Positions 60,372-64,000 of a stretch of 64,000 nucleotides of DNA are shown one piece after another. Each line of letters opens with the position of its first letter. Positions within the stretch are counted from its first letter, which is position 1. Location: NCBI RefSeq assembly GCF_026015295.1, contig NZ_JAPDUW010000001.1:3638501-3702500 (forward strand), read 5' to 3'. The notes beneath the pieces were generated by a model. It had not been told where the DNA came from, did not search any database, and saw only the letters and a list, made by a program, of their open reading frames with translations. Position numbers and translations under genes: made by a program. The stretch comes from Segatella copri. Lineage in GTDB: Bacteria > Bacteroidota > Bacteroidia > Bacteroidales > Bacteroidaceae.

Positions 60372-61196
60372 CTATGTAAGATAAGACTTTAACTTGGGCA
60401 CGAATCTTCGGGAAACGGGTATGATGTTTGTGCAATTTCCGAGAGTCAGTTGATAACCATTTGAGTTGCCTCGTGCCGAAGTGATATTATTCACATTGAC
60501 AGCAAAAGAACGGTGACATTGGAAAATGTTCTCAAACTCTTTCAACTCTTCAAGAGCATGGGTTAGTGTTGTATGGATATCAACAGCAACAACATTACCT
60601 TCTTTTAGAAAACAGACGGATACATTGTTTTTCTGTGCTTCGATATAAAGTAGATCGTTGATGGCAATCGACAGATCGTTTCCTCTTACGTTAGTATCAT
60701 GGATGGTAATAGATACTTCTTCCTGTTCCTTTGTTGTATTGCGCAACAACTCTTCCATTCTCTCTCGTAATGTTCTGTTGTATTGCATTCCGATAGATAA
60801 TGTCGTAAGAAATATGCCTATGATAATAGTCCAATTTAGAAACAAGAGAAACAGACTGAATGTAATCGTATAATGAAACAAGTATGAGAATAGGAGGAAA
60901 TTACCGAAGGCAATGATGAAAATCAGTCCGAGTATAGCTACTCCTTCATGCCAGATACGCCAGGGCTTGATAGTTTGATGCAAATACTTCAATATCGTTG
61001 CAGCGTATGTTATGTGGCATCCAAAAGTTACCAGTCCGAATAATGTAGCAACAAAGCATTTGTTACCTTGATATAAGCAGAGTCCAAATGGCTGCAGAAA
61101 ATATAAAATTACCCAAATGATGAAGCCAAAGATGCTACTATCTTTTAGCAAGTGTTTACTCTGTTTAAAAGGATATGTTCGAGTTAGAAACGACAT
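60372..61196 (-). CDS. Membrane-bound LytTR transcription regulator
   Basis: A 274-residue protein. Four hydrophobic helices fill residues about 20-145 ('FGFIIWVILYFLQPFGLCL', 'LFGLVTFGCHITYAATIL', 'GVAILGLIFIIAFGNFLLFSYLF', 'LFLNWTIIIGIFLTTLSIG'). A LytTR DNA-binding domain follows (about 175-274), with 'LLYIEAQKNNVSVCFLKEG', 'FQCHRSFAVNVNNI' and 'IIPVSRRFVPKLKSYL'. There is no receiver domain, so the signal probably acts through the membrane part. It precedes the TonB receptor and TPR genes on the same strand and most likely controls them. Confidence 0.88.
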   Translation of the reverse strand: MSFLTRTYPFKQSKHLLKDSSIFGFIIWVILYFLQPFGLCLYQGNKCFVATLFGLVTFGCHITYAATILKYLHQTIKPWRIWHEGVAILGLIFIIAFGNFLLFSYLFHYTITFSLFLLFLNWTIIIGIFLTTLSIGMQYNRTLRERMEELLRNTTKEQEEVSITIHDTNVRGNDLSIAINDLLYIEAQKNNVSVCFLKEGNVVAVDIHTTLTHALEELKEFENIFQCHRSFAVNVNNITSARGNSNGYQLTLGNCTNIIPVSRRFVPKLKSYLT

Positions 61197-61620
61197 GTTG
61201 AATCTGATTTATTTAATTAACGCAGCACTATCATTTATCTTCTTTATCAGAGTACCTAAGCTACTCTGTTGGTGCACCGGGATGCTTGCCATATCCAGAC
61301 ATTTTGTTTATTATCGTGCTGCAAAAATAAAACAAAGTTCTGAATGACACGGCAAAAGTACAAATAAAATTTGAGAAACGTACTTTTGGAGACGTTTATT
61401 TTGGTAATGAAGCATTTTCTTATGATGTCTCAGGACTTTTTTCTTGATGACATCTGTAACACTATTTGAAATCAATAAGTAAATTTGTACTTGATCCAAA
61501 TTCCCCATATATTTTATTGTTCTTTTCAAACGCCGCAAATATATCAATGTATAAATAATCCTAATATTTTACACCAAAAGATACAAGTTATCACATTATT
61601 ATTAATATGCATCATCTTTC

Positions 61621-61731
61621 ATGATAGCAAGAAACATCAATCCTACTCTGTTCGACCTCTCGGGAAGAAAAGTCCTTGTGCCACAAAAAGGACACATTTA
61701 TATTATGGGCAACAAGAAAGTCGTATGGTAG
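61621..61731 (+). pseudogene. Orphan secretion-tail fragment (36 codons)
   Basis: The frame encodes 'NPTLFDLSGRKVLVPQKG' and 'HIYIMGNKKVVW' before a stop. The pattern (Y/F)DLSGR.V..PQKG.YI..GKKV is the C-terminal tail of Prevotella secreted proteins, also seen at the ends of the GH98, 237-residue and esterase proteins here. There is no signal peptide or upstream domain; a stop lies 16 bases before. It looks like the last piece of a deleted secreted-protein gene. The rest of the 649-bp gap is AT-rich with nothing else recognisable except a hairpin and the next promoter. Confidence 0.65.
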
Positions 61732-61758
61732 GAACGTGTGTTTCGGATAAAATATAAT

Positions 61759-61795
61759 AAAAGCCGCAATTTGTAAACGCAAACTGTGGCTTTTT
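61759..61795 (+). terminator. Terminator after the orphan tail fragment
   Basis: AAAAGCCGCA pairs with TGTGGCTTTT (one G-U pair) over a 16-base loop and continues in T. It is probably the terminator of the lost gene. Confidence 0.75.
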
Positions 61796-61808
61796 CGTTT
61801 TTTTATGC

Positions 61809-61816
61809 TATCTTTG
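61809..61816 (+). promoter_or_regulatory. -7 promoter box of the AAA-ATPase/HTCS pair
   Basis: TATCTTTG lies 29 bp before the ATPase start. Confidence 0.6.
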
Positions 61817-61845
61817 CACACAGATAGTGTTTTTAAAGATAGATC

Positions 61846-63615
61846 ATGATGGAACAGCAAGTAAAACTACTACCTTATGGGGTGGCAGATTTTGCTACGG
61901 TAATAGAGCAGAATCTATATTATGTGGATAAGACGATGTTTATCCCGGAGCTGGAGAAGCAGCCTCGCAATCTCTTCTTCATCCGTCCTCGTCGTTTTGG
62001 TAAGAGCATATTCTTGAGTATGCTCTATTCTTACTATGACTGTACGCAGAGCCATAAGTTCCAGAGTCTTTTTGGAAATCTGTGGATAGGACAGCATCCT
62101 ACTCCTTTGCAGGGAAAGTATCAGGTGCTGTTCCTCGATTTCTCCCAGATTACGGGTAATATCGATAAGCTTGAGACTAAGTTTAATTCTTATCTCAGCA
62201 TCAACCTCGATGCTTTTGTCCGTCAATACTCAGACTATTATCAGGCAGAGATGGAAGAAATCCTGGCGCAGGAAGATTTCGAGGAAAAGATGGAACTGAT
62301 ATTCAAGGCAGCCAAGGCGCACCAGTATCATCTGTATCTCATCATCGATGAGTATGACAACTTCACGAATGTCATACTCAACGAACGTGGTGAGAATGTG
62401 TATCATGCGATTACCCATGCCGACGGCTTTTATCGTGATGTCTTCAAGAAGTTCAAGGGTAATTTTGAGCGTATCTTCATGATGGGTGTGAGCCCTGTAA
62501 CCCTGGATGATGTGACGAGTGGATTCAATATAGGTTGGAACATTTCTATCAAGCCGGAGTTTGATGAGATGCTTGGTTTCTCTACCACTGATGTGGTAGA
62601 GATGTTTACCTATTATAAGAAGCATGGTAGTATTCCTGCCGATAGTGATATTGATGCCATCGTCAATGATATGAAGCCATGGTATGATAACTATTGCTTC
62701 GCTAAACAGGCATTGAAGAAAAAGACTCGTATGTTTAATTGTGATATGGTTCTTTATTACCTTCGCAATTACATGGATGCCGGATGTCCGCCAGAAGAGA
62801 TGATAGACCCGAATACCCGTACCGATTACGGCAAGATGAAGAAACTTTTGCAGTTTGACAAGCTGGATGGAGAGCGTAAGGGCATTATCCGCAAGATTGC
62901 AGAAGAGGAGCAGATTGTTACCCAGCTTTATGAGTCGTTTTCTGCGTATCAGATTCCAAAGGCAGAGATATTCCCAAGTCTTCTGTTCTATTATGGCATG
63001 TTGACCATCAAGGGAACTCGTGGATCCAAGCTCATTCTGGGCATTCCGAACAATAATGTCCGCAAGCAGTATTATGGTTATCTGGAAGAGGAGTATCAGG
63101 CAAAGGCTTATGTGGATGTCAACCAGCTCACCGATTACTATTATGACATGGCATACGATGGTAAGTGGGAAGAAGGATTGCGCTTTATGGCGGATGCCTA
63201 TGCCAAGGTTTCATCGGTGCGTGATGGCATTGAGGCTGAGCGAAACCTGCAGGGATTCTTCATGGCTTATCTGAATCTGAATGATTATTATATCACGGCT
63301 CCAGAGTTGGAGTTGAATCATGGCTATTGTGATTTCTTCCTTTTGCCAGACCTTACCCATTATGCCAGTCAGCATAGCTACATCCTGGAGTTGAAGGTTC
63401 TTTCTAAGAAAGATTTCTCTGCGATAGTTGAAGGTGAGTTTACGGAAGATGGCAAGCCTATGACCAAGGCCGAGAAACAGTGGCGTGAGGCTGTAGAACA
63501 GATTCATCGATATGCTGAGGCTCCAAGGGTTGAGGCTTTGCGCCAAGGCACAAAACTCCATCTCATCATCATGCAGTTTGAGGGGTGGGAACTTAAACGG
63601 ATGGAAGAAGTATGA
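61846..63615 (+). CDS. AAA-ATPase-like / PD-(D/E)XK nuclease-family protein
   Basis: A 589-residue protein of the common Bacteroidetes family with an N-terminal AAA-ATPase-like domain (about 5-280) and a C-terminal PD-(D/E)XK-type domain (about 470-580). 'YYVDKTMFIPELE' and the P-loop 'FFIRPRRFGKSIFLSML' are near residue 45; 'YLIIDEYDNFTN' is Walker B. The nuclease-like end has 'HGYCDFFLLPDL' and 'YILELKVLSKKDF', giving D and E-x-K. Two start codons are adjacent (ATGATG). The function of the family is not established. Its stop overlaps the start of an HTCS gene by 4 bp (ATGA), so the two are translationally coupled. Confidence 0.9.
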   Translation: MMEQQVKLLPYGVADFATVIEQNLYYVDKTMFIPELEKQPRNLFFIRPRRFGKSIFLSMLYSYYDCTQSHKFQSLFGNLWIGQHPTPLQGKYQVLFLDFSQITGNIDKLETKFNSYLSINLDAFVRQYSDYYQAEMEEILAQEDFEEKMELIFKAAKAHQYHLYLIIDEYDNFTNVILNERGENVYHAITHADGFYRDVFKKFKGNFERIFMMGVSPVTLDDVTSGFNIGWNISIKPEFDEMLGFSTTDVVEMFTYYKKHGSIPADSDIDAIVNDMKPWYDNYCFAKQALKKKTRMFNCDMVLYYLRNYMDAGCPPEEMIDPNTRTDYGKMKKLLQFDKLDGERKGIIRKIAEEEQIVTQLYESFSAYQIPKAEIFPSLLFYYGMLTIKGTRGSKLILGIPNNNVRKQYYGYLEEEYQAKAYVDVNQLTDYYYDMAYDGKWEEGLRFMADAYAKVSSVRDGIEAERNLQGFFMAYLNLNDYYITAPELELNHGYCDFFLLPDLTHYASQHSYILELKVLSKKDFSAIVEGEFTEDGKPMTKAEKQWREAVEQIHRYAEAPRVEALRQGTKLHLIIMQFEGWELKRMEEV

Positions 63616-64000
63616 AATTAATGAAAAGACTCTATATTATATTAATAGTATTACTTAGTAGTATGCTTCTTCTTCTGGATTCATGCACCCAGAAGAAGAT
63701 GGTGATTGGTGTGTCGCAATGTTGCGGTGGAGTTTGGCGCGAGAAGGTGAATAATGAGATGCGACTGGCGCAGTATCAATATAAGAATGTGGATCTGCTG
63801 TTTACTACTGCAGAGAATGACGGGCAACGTCAGGCTCGTCAGATAGACAGTATGATAGCCAGGAAGGTAGATTTAATCGTGGTGGCCCCTGATAACGTGA
63901 ATGATGTAACACCTGCCATCGAGCGAGCTTATCGTGCTCATATCCCGGTTATTCTCTTCGACAGAAAGGTAAAGACAACCCATTATACAGCTTCCATCGG
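63612..64000 (+). CDS. Hybrid two-component regulator, BT1754-like, 5' part
   Basis: The first 129 codons of a gene that continues beyond the window. A lipoprotein-like signal ('LLLLDSC') is followed by 'MVIGVSQCCGGVWREKVNNEM', 'VDLIVVAPDNVNDVTPAIERAYRAHIPVILFDRKVKTTHYTASIG'-type sequence (given as a landmark; it runs to the window edge). This closely parallels the periplasmic-binding domain of the fructan HTCS at 46.8 kb. It is therefore a second sugar-sensing HTCS, and a further carbohydrate locus probably begins just outside the window. An alternative start is ATG at 63621. Confidence 0.88.
   Translation, partial: MKLMKRLYIILIVLLSSMLLLLDSCTQKKMVIGVSQCCGGVWREKVNNEMRLAQYQYKNVDLLFTTAENDGQRQARQIDSMIARKVDLIVVAPDNVNDVTPAIERAYRAHIPVILFDRKVKTTHYTASI

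Noticed and set aside
1..64000. Insertion sequences or prophage
   Set aside because: No transposase, integrase or phage structural gene was recognised among the long reading frames.

Overview
The window looks like a chromosomal segment of a gut Bacteroidota of the Prevotella / Segatella copri type. Support: moderate GC; no Shine-Dalgarno sites; -7 promoter boxes of the TAnnTTTG type before many genes; two SusC/SusD pairs; three hybrid two-component regulators (HTCS); and 'Y(D/N)L.G.R..KG..' C-terminal tails typical of Prevotella secreted proteins. The species is an inference.

Region 1 (1-34.5 kb, all +) is a large polysaccharide-utilisation locus for complex glucuronoarabinoxylan. It starts inside a SusC-like receptor and continues in the xusA-B-C-D-E order. 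Next come a GH10-like surface lipoprotein that has lost both catalytic glutamates, a GH98 enzyme with a CBM-like domain, a small secreted protein, a CE1-type feruloyl esterase and the HTCS regulator. Separately promoted GH127/146, GH115, tandem GH43, GH95 and GH43 enzymes follow. The inferred order of work is: surface binding and cutting (GH10-like, GH98), ester removal (CE1), import (Xus pairs), then periplasmic removal of arabinose, glucuronic acid, galactose/fucose and xylose side groups. A 27-bp element lies at the same distance from the -7 box of three of these enzyme genes and is the best candidate HTCS operator.

Region 2 (34.5-46.1 kb) is housekeeping, almost all on the minus strand: a PorT-like barrel, a 55-residue ferredoxin (+), an exbB-exbD-exbD-tonB operon with a PstS-like and a TPR protein, an aspartate aminotransferase, ribBA and an LptF/LptG permease. 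A tRNA-Met and a cluster of DnaA-box-like sites lie where gene direction switches (46.3-46.6 kb).

Region 3 (46.7-57.7 kb) is a compact fructan locus: a BT1754-like periplasmic-binding HTCS, a SusD-less outer-membrane receptor and a GH32 enzyme, with dinB and an ATPase in between. The receptor and GH32 promoters share an inverted repeat with the same spacing. A related promoter just after the HTCS gene drives no visible gene and ends in a hairpin, so it may make a small RNA.

Region 4 (57.7-64 kb) holds a LytTR membrane regulator, a TonB receptor, a small TPR protein, a degenerate secretion-tail ORF, an AAA-ATPase/PD-(D/E)XK protein and the start of a second BT1754-like HTCS.

Three intergenic regions carry arrays of degenerate palindromes with an exact 22-bp period but a different sequence in each array. 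This is the most unexplained structure in the window.
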